This document shows, one piece after another, positions 35,754 to 45,169 of a stretch of DNA of 64,000 nt. The notes beneath the pieces are model-generated. The model was not told the origin of the DNA. It saw only the letters and a list, made by a program, of their open reading frames with translations, and made no database searches. Numbering within the stretch: the stretch's first letter is position 1; each line of letters starts with the position of its first letter. The DNA is from Bog-756 sp963725275 (lineage in GTDB: Bacteria > Actinomycetota > Acidimicrobiia > Acidimicrobiales > RAAP-2), in contig CAVRXS010000003.1 of the NCBI GenBank assembly GCA_963725275.1, positions 248,001-312,000 on the forward strand. The letters run 5' to 3'. Position numbers and translations under genes: made by a program.

Positions 35754-37021
35754 GCGGTACTCCTCGGGGACGTGGTGGGGCTGGTGGTCGACCCGGCAGC
35801 CATGGCCTCGGCAAACGACTCGAGGGTGGGGGCGATCGTCGCGGTCGGTCCGACGGCGCCGGACAGGGCCTCGACCGTCTTGAGCCCGTGGCCGGTGACC
35901 ATGGCCACCACCCGTTCGTCGGGTCGGATCACACCCTGCGCGGCCAGCTTGGCGAGGGTGGCGATGGTCACGCCCCCAGCCGTCTCGGCGAAGATCCCCT
36001 CGGTCCGGGCCAGCAGCCGGATCCCGTCCAGCACCTCGGCGTCGGAGACTGCCGCGCACGATCCACCGGACTTCCGGATGGCGTCGAGCGCGTACCAGCC
36101 GTCGGCCGGGTTCCCGATGGCCAGCGACTTTGCGATGGTGTTGGGCTTGACCGGGCGAATGGCGTCGGTTCCCTCGGCGAACGCGGTGGCCACCGGTGCA
36201 CACCCCTCCGCCTGAGCGCCCGACACCCGGACCGCTGGCTCCTCGTCGAGCAACCCGACCGTGAACAGCTCGGCAAACCCCTTCGCCACCTTGGTCAGCT
36301 GACTGCCCGATCCGATCGGGACCACCACGTGGTCGGGCGCCTGCCAGCCGAGTTGCTCGGCGACCTCGAAGGCCAGGGTCTTCGAGCCCTCGGCGTAGTA
36401 GGTACGCACATTGACGTTGACGAACGCCCACGAGGGCTGCTCGCTGGTGAGCTCGGCGCAGAGCCGATTGACGTCGTCGTAGCTGCCCTCGACGGCGAAG
36501 ACCCGTCCGCCGTACACCGAGGTCATCGTCACCTTGGCCTGCTCGAGGTCGTGGGGGATCAGTACCACCGAGTCCATGCCGGCCCGCGCCGCATGGGCGG
36601 CCACCGAGTTGGCCAGGTTCCCGGTCGAGGCACACGCCGCGATCTTGAAGCCGAGCTGGCGCGCCTTGGTCAGGGCGACCGAGACCACCCGGTCCTTGAA
36701 CGAGCCTGTCGGGTTGGCGGTGTCGTCCTTGATCCAGAGCTCCCCCAGGCCCAGCTCGGCCGCCAGGCGGTCGGCCCGGATCAACGGGGTGTACCCGGCG
36801 CCGAGGTCGACCGGGGCGGCGTCGGACACCGGTAACAGGTCGGCGTAGCGCCAGATCGAGCGGGGCCCAGCCTCGATCTTCTCGCGACTGATCACAGCGG
36901 CCACCCGTTCGTAGTCGTAGGTGACCTCGAGTGGCCCGAAGCAGAAGTCGCAGACGTGCAACGCCTCGACTGGGTAGGTGCGGCCGCATTCACGACAGCG
37001 AAGACCGGATACAAAGTCCAC
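35750..37021 (-). CDS. thrC: threonine synthase
   Basis: The 423-residue protein is a PLP enzyme of fold type II: the lysine lies in TGSFKDRVV, and GSGSQLTKVAKG is the phosphate-binding loop. The N-terminus carries CRECG and CDFC pairs, a small zinc-binding module seen in threonine synthases. GTG 37021 was chosen because GAGGAG lies 6 nt upstream; the longer ATG form at 37069 lacks such a site. It converts O-phosphohomoserine to threonine. Confidence 0.88.
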   Translation of the reverse strand: MDFVSGLRCRECGRTYPVEALHVCDFCFGPLEVTYDYERVAAVISREKIEAGPRSIWRYADLLPVSDAAPVDLGAGYTPLIRADRLAAELGLGELWIKDDTANPTGSFKDRVVSVALTKARQLGFKIAACASTGNLANSVAAHAARAGMDSVVLIPHDLEQAKVTMTSVYGGRVFAVEGSYDDVNRLCAELTSEQPSWAFVNVNVRTYYAEGSKTLAFEVAEQLGWQAPDHVVVPIGSGSQLTKVAKGFAELFTVGLLDEEPAVRVSGAQAEGCAPVATAFAEGTDAIRPVKPNTIAKSLAIGNPADGWYALDAIRKSGGSCAAVSDAEVLDGIRLLARTEGIFAETAGGVTIATLAKLAAQGVIRPDERVVAMVTGHGLKTVEALSGAVGPTATIAPTLESFAEAMAAGSTTSPTTSPRSTA

Positions 37022-37230
37022 GTCGAGCTCCTCATCGCTCGGGCATTGGCACCTGGTACGCACGCCCACCTGCCCCCGGCAGGTCGGAGAAGCGCTCTGG
37101 TTGCCGCAGCGTCACAGGGCCCGGTCCCTCAGCTGCTCTGGATGATGCCAACCATTCTGGCTGAGCCGGAGCCGTCCGTCAACGCAGGCCCGGCTGCGAT
37201 GGCGCCTCCCGGCGGCCGAGACCACGGCTC

Positions 37231-38115
37231 GTGAGCACGCTGCGGGCCCCCGTTCGCCTCTCGTCCACCCCGATTCCACCACCCGTTCCGGTGAGCGATG
37301 ATGGGGAGATGCCATCCGCGGCTGCACCGGGGGACAACGCGCGCCGCTTCGACCACGCGGCCTTCGAGCCGGTTGCCCTGGCCGCGGCCAAGGAGGGCCG
37401 CCGGGTCTCGGTGTGCATCCCGGCGCGGAACGAAGCGGCCACCATCGGGCCGATCGTCCGGTCGGTCGTCTCGTCACTGGTCGGGAGGTCCGGGGGCGTG
37501 CCGCTCGTGGACGACGTGGTCGTGGTCGACGACGGCTCGACGGACGGCACCGCCGACATCGCCCGTCGGGAGGGCGCACGGGTCGTCTCCGGTGACTCGG
37601 CCAGCGGTGGCAAGGGCCAGGCCATGCGGTTGGCCCTCAAGGAGGCCGACGGGGACCTCGTCGCCTTCGTCGACGGGGACGTCGCCAATTTCGGCCCGCA
37701 CTTCGTGACCGGCCTCCTCGGTCCCCTCCTCGCCGACGATTCGGTCACCCTGGTCAAGGGGTTCTACGAGCGCCCGCTGCACGGCACCCGCGACGGCGGC
37801 GGACGGGTGACCGAGCTCATGGCGAGGCCGGTCATCGACCTCCTCTTCCCCTCCCTGGCCGTCATCGAGCAGCCCCTCGCCGGCGAGACGGCCGGTCCGC
37901 GGTGGGTCTTCGAGGCCTGCGAGATGGCCGACGGCTACGCGGTCGAGCTCGCCCTCCTCGTGGACGTGGCCGCCCGGTTCGGGACCGGGACCATCGCCCA
38001 GGTCGATCTCGGCGTGCGGGTGCACCGGAACCGCCCGCTCGACGAACTGCGCCCGCAGGCCACCGACATCCTGCGGGCAGCGCTCGCGCGCTCCGGGCTC
38101 ATCGTCCCCGACTGA
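37231..38115 (+). CDS. gpgS: glucosyl-3-phosphoglycerate synthase
   Basis: The 294-residue GT-A glycosyltransferase has VSVCIPARNEAATIG, VDDGSTDGT and a DGD metal motif in AFVDGDVANFG. The later GGGRVTELMARP and GPRWVFEACEMADGYAVE segments match glucosyl-3-phosphoglycerate synthases. It makes glucosylglycerate phosphate, a precursor of the compatible solute glucosylglycerate and of methylglucose lipopolysaccharides. The first 20-40 residues look unconserved, so GTG 37291 or ATG 37309 may be the real start. It is divergent from thrC. Confidence 0.85.
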   Translation: MSTLRAPVRLSSTPIPPPVPVSDDGEMPSAAAPGDNARRFDHAAFEPVALAAAKEGRRVSVCIPARNEAATIGPIVRSVVSSLVGRSGGVPLVDDVVVVDDGSTDGTADIARREGARVVSGDSASGGKGQAMRLALKEADGDLVAFVDGDVANFGPHFVTGLLGPLLADDSVTLVKGFYERPLHGTRDGGGRVTELMARPVIDLLFPSLAVIEQPLAGETAGPRWVFEACEMADGYAVELALLVDVAARFGTGTIAQVDLGVRVHRNRPLDELRPQATDILRAALARSGLIVPD

Positions 38116-38152
38116 CCGCCGCGCGGCGGCGCTGAGGACGCGCGCACCACGC

Positions 38153-39659
38153 TCAGCAGGAGACCGGTTCGACCGACGGCACCCGCAGGTCGGGCAGCGC
38201 CGAGGGGGACAGTGTGGACCCGAGCGGCCGGCGGCGCGGGACGAGCATGGCCACTCCCGCGCCGACGGCGACCACCGCGGCGCCGACCGCCACCGCCGGG
38301 GTCAGGCCGTTCACATAGGCCTGGCCCGAGGCGTAGCTGCCGTGGGAGCTGAAGACGGCTCCCAGGACGGCGATGCCGAGCACCCCTCCGAGCTCGCGGA
38401 AGGCGGCGTTGGCCCCGGAGGCCACGCCCTCGAGGGCCGGGCTCACCGTCCCGAGCACCAGCGAGGCCAGGGGTACGAAGAAGAGCGTCATCCCGAGGCC
38501 GCAGACCACGAACGGCGCGACCAGGTCCGCATAGGGCGTGGTCGGCGTCGTAATGCTCACGAGCCAGGCCAGGCCGATCGCCTGCAGACCGAGGCCGGCC
38601 ACGACCAGGGGCTTGCCGCCCCACCGTTCGGACAGGTGGCCCACGATCGGGGCGAGCAACATCGGGATCGCCGTCCACGGCAGTACCCGGACCCCGGCGG
38701 CGAGCGGCGAGTACCCCTGGACGGTCTGGAGGAACTGGGTCAGGAAGAAGATCGAGCCGAACATGCCGAAGCTGAAGAGCATGGCGGTCACGTTGACAGC
38801 GGTGAAGCCGCGGTTGGCGAAGAGACGGAGATCCAGCATCGGGTGATCGGAGCGGAGCTCCCAGGCCACGAAGGCGCCGAGGAGGACGGTGCCCACAACG
38901 AAGGAGCCGACGACCGAGGAGGACGTCCAGCCGTGGGCGTTCCCCCGGACCAGACCCAGGACGACACCGAACAGCCCGGTGCTCACGAGGCCGATGCCGA
39001 CCAGGTCCAGCCGGGAGGCCGAACCACGCGACTCCGCCAGTTTGCGCCACGCCAACGGGGCGAGCACGATGCCCACCGGCACGTTGAGCCAGAAGATGTA
39101 CTGCCACGCCCACCCGCTGGTGACTGCGCCGCCGACCAACGGTCCGATTGCGACCGCGGTCCCGCCGATGGCACCCCAGATCCCGAGTGCGGCGTTCCGG
39201 CGCGCGGGTGGGACCGCGGCGCTGAGCAACGTGAGGGAGAGCGGCATGATCATCGCCCCACCGGCTCCCTGGAGCGCGCGGTGCGGCGATGAGGATCCCG
39301 ATCCCCGGCGCCAGTGCGGCCGCGGCCGACGATGCGGTGAACAACGCAATGCCGGCGACGAAGACGCGCCGGCGCCCGAACCGCTCGCCGAACGTGGCAG
39401 CCGTAAGGAGGAGCACGGCGAAGGTGAGCGTGTAGGCGTTCACGGTCCACTCGAGGCCGCTGAGCCCGGCGTGGAGGTGGACGCGGATGACCGGCAGGGC
39501 GGTCGTGACGACCAGGTTGTCGAGGGAGGCCATGAAGAGGGCGAGTCCGGTGATCGCGATCGCCCAGATCGCGCGCGACCTCGCGGCCTGTCCGGCCGGG
39601 CCGACCGGGGGTGCGGCGGGTGTCGCCGGACCGTTCGCGTAACGTCGCGCGAGGCTCAC
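38153..39659 (-). pseudogene. MFS multidrug transporter (DHA2-like), interrupted by one frameshift
   Basis: The protein would have 14 helices in the EmrB/QacA style: ALFMASLDNLVVTTALPVI and WTVNAYTLTFAVLLL begin it, and RALQGAGGAMIMPLSLTLL marks motif B/C. An extra base near 39274-39282 breaks the frame in helix 4, between GIGILIAA and RALQGAGG, and the sequence then continues to the normal end. GTG 39659 was chosen so that the region holding a TetR-type operator remains untranslated. It sits directly downstream of a TetR gene and is its likely target. Confidence 0.82.
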
Positions 39660-39763
39660 GCCGCCGGTGTCGTCACGAGCCGCCTTCGCCCGTGTCGAAC
39701 GATGACGCGAGACCGGACGCCAGGCCCGGCGCGGAAAGGGGAGGTCCGGCCACTCTGACAGTT

Positions 39764-39779
39764 GTGAGTGATCACTATC
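39764..39779. promoter_or_regulatory. candidate TetR operator upstream of the MFS gene
   Basis: GTGAGTGATCACTATC is a dyad that matches 12 of 16 positions of the palindrome upstream of the tetR gene at 40451-40466. It lies between the tetR stop and the MFS start, consistent with control of both genes by one regulator. Confidence 0.55.
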
Positions 39780-39814
39780 TCTGTGGGACAAAAAAAGAGG
39801 GACGATGGGGTGGT

Positions 39815-40441
39815 TCATGCCGGGACCTCCGTGGACTTGGCCAGCTCGAGCGACCGTTGCTGCTTGATGGCCTCGCTGGCGGCTTGGATTGCGATGATCT
39901 TCTCGGGCGTCGGACAGAAGCTCTGTGCCCAGTGCTCGGGAATGGAGAGCAGGTCGATCGCGGACATCACGTTGAGCATCATCCCCATCGAGAAGAACCG
40001 CCGGAGCTCCTCGTCGGGAAGATGGGTGCGCTCGTTGACCAGGTGCCAGAGCACCTCGAAGGTCCGGCGACAGCTGGCCGCGATGTCCGGGTCGCCGGGC
40101 GCGGCCGCGAACCCGTGGAGCTGGACCTGGAGCAGCTCGGGATCTTGGAGGAGCTCCACGTAGGCCTCGCCCATCGCCGACAGCACCTCCTCACCCTCGA
40201 GCCCGAGCCCGGCCCTGGTCATCGCCCCGATGATCCGGTCGGCCACGAGCTCGTAGGTGGCCACGAACAGGTCCTTCTTGGTGCCGAACAAGCGGAAGAG
40301 GTACGGCTGGGAGATCCCGGCACGGGTCGCGATGGCCTCGGTCGAGGTCCCGGCATACCCGGAGCGGGCGAACTCGGTGATCGCGGCCGCCAACACCGCT
40401 GTCCGACGCTCGGGGGCGCTCATCCGGCTCGATACCATCAT
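39815..40441 (-). CDS. TetR-family regulator of the MFS pump
   Basis: The 208-residue protein has a TetR DNA-binding domain (TSTEAIATRAGISQPYLFRLFGTKKDLF) and a helical C-terminal ligand domain. ATG 40441 is used; ATG 40423 (MSAPERR) is an alternative. It precedes the MFS exporter on the same strand, and matching dyads lie before both genes, so repression relieved by a pump substrate is inferred. Confidence 0.9.
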   Translation of the reverse strand: MMVSSRMSAPERRTAVLAAAITEFARSGYAGTSTEAIATRAGISQPYLFRLFGTKKDLFVATYELVADRIIGAMTRAGLGLEGEEVLSAMGEAYVELLQDPELLQVQLHGFAAAPGDPDIAASCRRTFEVLWHLVNERTHLPDEELRRFFSMGMMLNVMSAIDLLSIPEHWAQSFCPTPEKIIAIQAASEAIKQQRSLELAKSTEVPA

Positions 40442-40450
40442 GCACCCATT

Positions 40451-40466
40451 GTGAGTGTTTACTCAC
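40451..40466. promoter_or_regulatory. candidate TetR autoregulatory operator
   Basis: GTGAGT-N4-ACTCAC is a perfect inverted repeat 10 nt upstream of the tetR start, AT-richer than its surroundings. A near copy precedes the MFS gene. Confidence 0.6.
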
Positions 40467-40540
40467 TACCTTGTCAAGGGGGCACCTCTGGTTGCGGGCA
40501 TGACCCAGCTGGTCCGTGGAGCAGGGGTAGCGTCCTCCAC

Positions 40541-41980
40541 ATGGGTGTCGACTCCTCCCCCGCGTCGGGGGACGGGCCACCGGCTGCAGCAGACGGGTCG
40601 CTGGCGGATACCGTGCTCGTCTCCAACCGGGGACCCCTCCACTTCCAGATCGAGGACGGTCTGCCGGTGCCCGGTCCGGTGGGGGGCGGGCTGGCCGGAT
40701 CGCTCCACCCACTCGTGGCCGGCACCGGGGCGACCTGGGTCGCCAGCGCTCTCGGCGAGGGCGACCGTGCCGCCGAGGCCGCCGGGTTGATGTCGGCCGA
40801 GGGTCTGCGGGTCGAGCTCGTCGAACCGGATCCGCACCTCTACAACCTCGCCTACAACGTCGTCTCGAACGGGACCCTCTGGTTCTGTCACCACCATCTC
40901 TTCGAGGCGGCGCGGCGTCCCCGCACCGATCGGCGGTGGATGGAGGCATGGGACGCGTACCGCGAATTCAACCGGCTGGTCGCCGAGCGGGTGGCTTCCG
41001 TCGTCCCCGACCGCGGCCGGGTGCTGGTCCAGGACTACCACCTCGCACTCGTCGGAGCCGCGCTCCGCGACCTGCGCCCGGACCTGCGCACCGTCCATTT
41101 CACCCATACCCCGTTCGCCGACCCCTCGGTCCTGCGCATGTTGCCGAGCGCGGTGGGCGACGAACTCCTCGGCGCGATGGCGCGCTTCGGGGCCTGCGGG
41201 TTCCACTCGCCGCGTTGGGCCGACGCCTACCGGGCCGGCCTCACCACGTTCGGGGTACCCACGCCATCCGGGCCGCACACCTTCGTCTGTCCCCTCTCGA
41301 CCGATCCGGATCGGCTCGCCGCGGCTGCCGGCCAGGCGGCCGTGGGCCAAGCCCTCGACCGCATCGAGGACTCGGTCGGTGGGTCGGACCGCCAGGTCAT
41401 CGTGCGGGTCGACCGCCTCGAGCTCTCCAAGAACCTGCTCCGGGGCTTCTGGGCCTACGAGGAGCTCCTCGCGCAGGTTCCCGATCACCGCGAGCGGGTC
41501 GTCTTCGTCGCCCTCGCCTATCCGACCCGGCAGGGGCTCCCCGAGTACCTCGCCTATCAGGACGAAGTCGAGACGACGGTGGCGCGGATCAACGAGCGGT
41601 GGGGGACGCCGGGGTGGACGCCCATCGTCCTCGAGGTCGAGGACGACTACCCCCGCTCGTTGGCGGCGCTCACCCGCTCGGACGTGCTCCTCATCAATCC
41701 GGTCCGCGACGGGCTCAACCTGGTGGCCAAGGAGGGACCGCTCATCAACACCCGTGACGGGGTCCTCGCCCTGTCCCGCGAGGCCGGTGCGTTCGACGAG
41801 CTCGCCGACGGCGCCCTCGAGGTCAACCCCTTCGACGTCACCGGCACCGCCTCGGTGCTGGCCCGGGCGCTGGCCATGGACGCGGGCGAGCGGCGGGTGC
41901 GGGCCAAGCTCCTGCGCGAGGCCATCGTGTCGCGCAGCCCGTCGGGCTGGCTGGACCGCCAGCTCGCCGCGGCGCGCTGA
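40541..41980 (+). CDS. otsA: trehalose-6-phosphate synthase
   Basis: The 479-residue GT-B enzyme shows LVSNRGPLHF with the donor-binding GGGLAGSL loop, VQDYHLALVG, FTHTPFA, RVDRLELSKN and DGLNLVAKE, the hallmarks of OtsA. It makes trehalose 6-phosphate from UDP- or GDP-glucose and glucose 6-phosphate. ATG 40541 was chosen as the first start before the conserved strand; upstream in-frame sequence belongs to the antisense tetR region. It is convergent with otsB. Confidence 0.93.
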   Translation: MGVDSSPASGDGPPAAADGSLADTVLVSNRGPLHFQIEDGLPVPGPVGGGLAGSLHPLVAGTGATWVASALGEGDRAAEAAGLMSAEGLRVELVEPDPHLYNLAYNVVSNGTLWFCHHHLFEAARRPRTDRRWMEAWDAYREFNRLVAERVASVVPDRGRVLVQDYHLALVGAALRDLRPDLRTVHFTHTPFADPSVLRMLPSAVGDELLGAMARFGACGFHSPRWADAYRAGLTTFGVPTPSGPHTFVCPLSTDPDRLAAAAGQAAVGQALDRIEDSVGGSDRQVIVRVDRLELSKNLLRGFWAYEELLAQVPDHRERVVFVALAYPTRQGLPEYLAYQDEVETTVARINERWGTPGWTPIVLEVEDDYPRSLAALTRSDVLLINPVRDGLNLVAKEGPLINTRDGVLALSREAGAFDELADGALEVNPFDVTGTASVLARALAMDAGERRVRAKLLREAIVSRSPSGWLDRQLAAAR

Positions 41981-42005
41981 CCGGAGAACCGGGCGTCGGC
42001 TCGGG

Positions 42006-42866
42006 CTACGGTCCCTGAGCCGGCAGCGGGGTGTCGGCCAGCCACGTGAGCAGCTGCGCAGCGGCCTCGGGTCCGGTCACGGTCAGATCGGCGAGCGTGG
42101 CCACCTCGGGCGCCGTCTCCTCGTCGACGACCGCCACGGCGACTCCGTCCCGACCGTCCGCGGCCGCCCAGTCCGAGAGCTCGGCGAAGGCCGGGAGGTC
42201 CCCGAGATCATCGCCCAGGTAGCAGGCCGCCGCGCACGATCCGGTCAGGCGCCGGAGCACCGTTCCCTTGTCGACCGCCAGGGGTGGGCGCAGCTCGAGC
42301 GAGAAGCGCCCCTCGTGCGCGACCAGCCCGGACCGTCCCGCCTCGGCGGCCACCCGGTCTGCCGCCCATCCGGCGGACGACGGGGCGCGGCGCCAGTGGA
42401 CCGTCACTGCCAAGTCCTTGCTCTCCACCCCGACCCCCGCGGGAGCGTCGGCCCGGAGGTGTCCGGCCGCCCGGGCGACCACCGCACGCCAGGGCGCCGC
42501 AGCGGGTTCGACCACAACGCCACCTCCCGGGGCGGCCGACTCGAGCCCGTAGAGCCCGATGAGCTGCACCCCCTCCGCGCCGGGGACCGCACCCGAGTCG
42601 CCCGCGGTGACCAGCTGCTCGACCAGGAACGAGACCGGACGCCCGGAGACGACGGCCACCACGCCGAACCGCCGGGCGAGGCGGGCCAGCAGCGCCGCTG
42701 TGCCCGGGAGCGGTCGGGCCATCGCGGGATCCTCGACGATGGGGGCGAGGGTCCCGTCGAAGTCGGTGACCACGGCGCTCTCCCGCGGCCGGCGGAGGAG
42801 GGGGGCGAGGCGGTCCCGGGCCTCGGGCGTCGGGAGGACACCCGTGCCGCCGGGGGTCCCGGTCAG
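42006..42866 (-). CDS. otsB: trehalose-6-phosphate phosphatase
   Basis: The protein is a HAD phosphatase of the OtsB type: VVTDFDGTLAPI (nucleophile Asp), SGRP, VDKGTVLRRL (Lys) and YLGDDLGDLPAF complete the active site. It removes phosphate from trehalose 6-phosphate. No ATG, GTG or TTG lies in frame between the LytR_C stop and GTG 42773, which would remove the first strand. I therefore mark a CTG at 42866 that overlaps the upstream stop as CTGA. An unseen indel here is an alternative. Confidence 0.8.
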   Translation of the reverse strand: MTGTPGGTGVLPTPEARDRLAPLLRRPRESAVVTDFDGTLAPIVEDPAMARPLPGTAALLARLARRFGVVAVVSGRPVSFLVEQLVTAGDSGAVPGAEGVQLIGLYGLESAAPGGGVVVEPAAAPWRAVVARAAGHLRADAPAGVGVESKDLAVTVHWRRAPSSAGWAADRVAAEAGRSGLVAHEGRFSLELRPPLAVDKGTVLRRLTGSCAAACYLGDDLGDLPAFAELSDWAAADGRDGVAVAVVDEETAPEVATLADLTVTGPEAAAQLLTWLADTPLPAQGP

Positions 42867-43441
42867 GGAACCGTGGTGGTGGTCGTGGCCGTGCTCACCG
42901 TCGGGGCGAGGTCCGGACCGACCGCGACGAGGACCTCGGCCGTGCCGATGGTGCTCACCGGTGCCGCTGTCGTGTAGGGCAGGACCTCGCTCGAGGGCAG
43001 GTGGAGGGTGGCTGCCACCTCGTCGGCGGCGGTCTTCTGACCGGCGACGTAGTACACGTGGGAGGTCGGCTGATCGATCGAGGCGTCGATCGGGCTCTGC
43101 ACGGTCCACCCGGCCGCCTGGAGCCGGGCAGAGATGGCGGCCGCAGCACCGGTCACGCCCGACGCATTCGCCACGAGGACCGGCACGTTGCTCGGGGGCT
43201 TCGGAGCGGTGGTGGTCGTGGTCGTCCTCGGGTGGGTCGTCGATGTCGTCGAGGTCGTCGTCGAACCGGCTGCGGATGCTGACGCGGCCGTCGTCGATGT
43301 CGGATGGATGCGGCCGAGCAGGAGCACCGTGGCCAGGACGAACACTGCGAGCACGAGGACCGCCCGCCCGATCGGCGCCTGGTGACCGTTCCCCCCCTGG
43401 CGTTCGGGGGGCTCCGTGTCGTTCGCCGGGGGATCGTCCAC
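42863..43441 (-). CDS. LytR C-terminal domain protein, membrane anchored
   Basis: The protein of about 192 residues has one transmembrane helix (AVLVLAVFVLATVLLLG), a Ser/Thr-rich linker (about 25 residues of TTTS type) and a LytR_C domain (VPVLVANASGVTGAAAAISARLQAAGW). LytR_C domains are found in cell-wall polymer transferases and stand-alone envelope proteins. GTG 43441 is used; an in-frame start at 43477 is possible. It ends where otsB begins. Confidence 0.78.
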   Translation of the reverse strand: MDDPPANDTEPPERQGGNGHQAPIGRAVLVLAVFVLATVLLLGRIHPTSTTAASASAAGSTTTSTTSTTHPRTTTTTTAPKPPSNVPVLVANASGVTGAAAAISARLQAAGWTVQSPIDASIDQPTSHVYYVAGQKTAADEVAATLHLPSSEVLPYTTAAPVSTIGTAEVLVAVGPDLAPTVSTATTTTTVP

Positions 43442-43550
43442 TGCCGCCAGCCTGCCAACCGGGTCGCGGAGAAGCAAGCACCAGCCGGAAAGGGTCCCCC
43501 ACGGGCATCCGAGCCGTACACTGGCAGGGGCGTCCGCTGACCGGGACCCT

Positions 43551-43623
43551 GCCGGTGTGGCGCAGTTGGTAGCGCAGACGACTTGTAATCGTCAGGTCGT
43601 GGGTTCGACTCCCACCGCCGGCT
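43551..43623 (+). tRNA. tRNA-Thr (anticodon TGT)
   Basis: A complete cloverleaf can be folded. The acceptor stem pairs GCCGGTG with CGCCGGC. The D arm is GCGC-AGTTGGTA-GCGC. The anticodon stem is GACGA/TCGTC with loop CTTGTAA, and the T arm is GTGGG-TTCGACT-CCCAC. The anticodon TGT at 43584-43586 reads threonine ACA codons. The CCA end is not encoded. Confidence 0.95.
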
Positions 43624-43813
43624 CGAAATTGGCCCCATCGGGTTCCGGCGCTCCCCGGGGCTCGCACCCCTGTCACGCGTTTCACCCGGTCGGGGACCAG
43701 GTCGCGCCCGACGGTGGGCGCCCGAGCACTTCCGGGTAAGTTCTTCGTTGGCAGCGGGCCGGCGTGCGGGAGCACCGGCCATCCGATCCCCAGCCGAACC
43801 GGAAGGAGCGGGG

Positions 43814-45100
43814 ATGTCCGACCTCCTCACCACCGTCGACGACCAGATGCTGGCCGAGCGGTTCGCCACCACCCGGCGGCTCACCGAGGAGCTCTCCGCC
43901 CCTCTGTCCGCAGAGGACCAGACCGTCCAGTCGATACCAGACGTGAGCCCGACCAAGTGGCACCGCGCCCACACGGCCTGGTTCTTCGAGACCTTTCTGC
44001 TGGGCCCCGGGCTCGACGGCTACGAGACCTTCAACCCGGCCTACGGCTACCTGTTCAACTCCTATTACGAGGGGGTGGGTGCCCGGTACCCGCGTCCCGA
44101 CCGCGGGCTTTTGTCCCGTCCCGGGATCGCCGAGGTCGCCGACTACCGCCGCCACGTGGACCGCGCCATGGCCCTCCTGTTCGAGCGCGGCCTCGACCGC
44201 CACCGCGCGTTCCTGGTCGAGCTCGGCGTCCAGCACGAGCAGCAGCACCAGGAGCTGCTGCTGATGGACATCAAGCACGTGCTCTCACGCAATCCCCTTC
44301 GGCCCGCGTACAGAGCGCACGATCTCCCTGAGCCGGGCCACCCGGGACCCCTCACCTGGACCACCCATCCGGGCGGCACCGTGCCCATCGGCCACGGCGG
44401 AGGCGGGTTCGGTTTCGACAACGAGTTCCCACGGCACAGGATCCACCTCGAGCCCTTCGCGCTCGCCGACCGCACGGTGACCTGCGGCGAGTGGATGGCC
44501 TTCATCGCCGACGGCGGCTATGAGCGTCCGGAGCTGTGGCTCTCCGACGGGTGGGCCATGGTCACCGCCGAGGGATGGGAGTCCCCGTTCTACTGGTCCG
44601 ACCACCTCGGGGCGTGGCAGGAGTTCACGCTCGCCGGGGAGGGACCGGTCGACCCCACCCGGCCGGTCTGCCACGTGAGTTACTACGAGGCCGACGCCTA
44701 TGCACGTTGGGCGGGTCACCGCCTCCCCACCGAAGCCGAGTGGGAGGTGGTCACCGCGGCGCGCGAGGTCGACCGCGGGAGCGCCGCCCGTCAGGCGGAT
44801 CAGCCAGCCCACCTCCTCGACACCGACGTCCTCCATCCGACCGCGGTGGCCGAGGGACGGGCCAGCCTCTTCGGCGACGTCTGGCAGTGGACGTCCAGCG
44901 CGTACAGCCCGTACCCCGGCTTCGCCCCCGAGGCAGGAGCCGTGGGCGAGTACAACGGCAAATTCATGGTCAACCAGTACGTGCTCCGCGGTGGCTCGTG
45001 CGTGACCCCCCCTGACCACATCCGCGCCACCTACCGCAACTTCTTCCCTCCATCCGCCCGCTGGGTCTTCTCCGGCCTGCGGCTGGCCCGCAACATCTGA
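43814..45100 (+). CDS. egtB: ergothioneine biosynthesis sulfoxide synthase EgtB
   Basis: The 428-residue protein has an N-terminal DinB-like domain with the iron-binding histidines in HRAHTAWFFE and HEQQHQE (HxxxHxE), and a C-terminal formylglycine-generating-enzyme-type domain ending in GGSCVTPPDHIRATYRNFF. EgtB joins trimethylhistidine to a thiol donor using oxygen and Fe(II). ATG 43814 is preceded by GGAAGGAG. egtD follows; egtA, egtC and egtE are not in the window. Confidence 0.92.
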   Translation: MSDLLTTVDDQMLAERFATTRRLTEELSAPLSAEDQTVQSIPDVSPTKWHRAHTAWFFETFLLGPGLDGYETFNPAYGYLFNSYYEGVGARYPRPDRGLLSRPGIAEVADYRRHVDRAMALLFERGLDRHRAFLVELGVQHEQQHQELLLMDIKHVLSRNPLRPAYRAHDLPEPGHPGPLTWTTHPGGTVPIGHGGGGFGFDNEFPRHRIHLEPFALADRTVTCGEWMAFIADGGYERPELWLSDGWAMVTAEGWESPFYWSDHLGAWQEFTLAGEGPVDPTRPVCHVSYYEADAYARWAGHRLPTEAEWEVVTAAREVDRGSAARQADQPAHLLDTDVLHPTAVAEGRASLFGDVWQWTSSAYSPYPGFAPEAGAVGEYNGKFMVNQYVLRGGSCVTPPDHIRATYRNFFPPSARWVFSGLRLARNI

Positions 45101-45169
45101 TCCCGGAGAGACGAGGGGCCTCGTCCACCGCGCCGCTTGCGCCCATCGACCACGGAGCCCACCGAGCCC

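Noticed and set aside
37022..37230. T-box or other riboswitch before thrC
   Set aside because: I could not find a specifier loop, a T-box-like sequence or a terminator/antiterminator pair; only the divergent gap is seen.
39660..39818. MFS pump start at ATG 39818 coupled to the tetR stop
   Set aside because: The added 53 residues are unconserved and the DNA holds a TetR-type operator, so it is better treated as non-coding.
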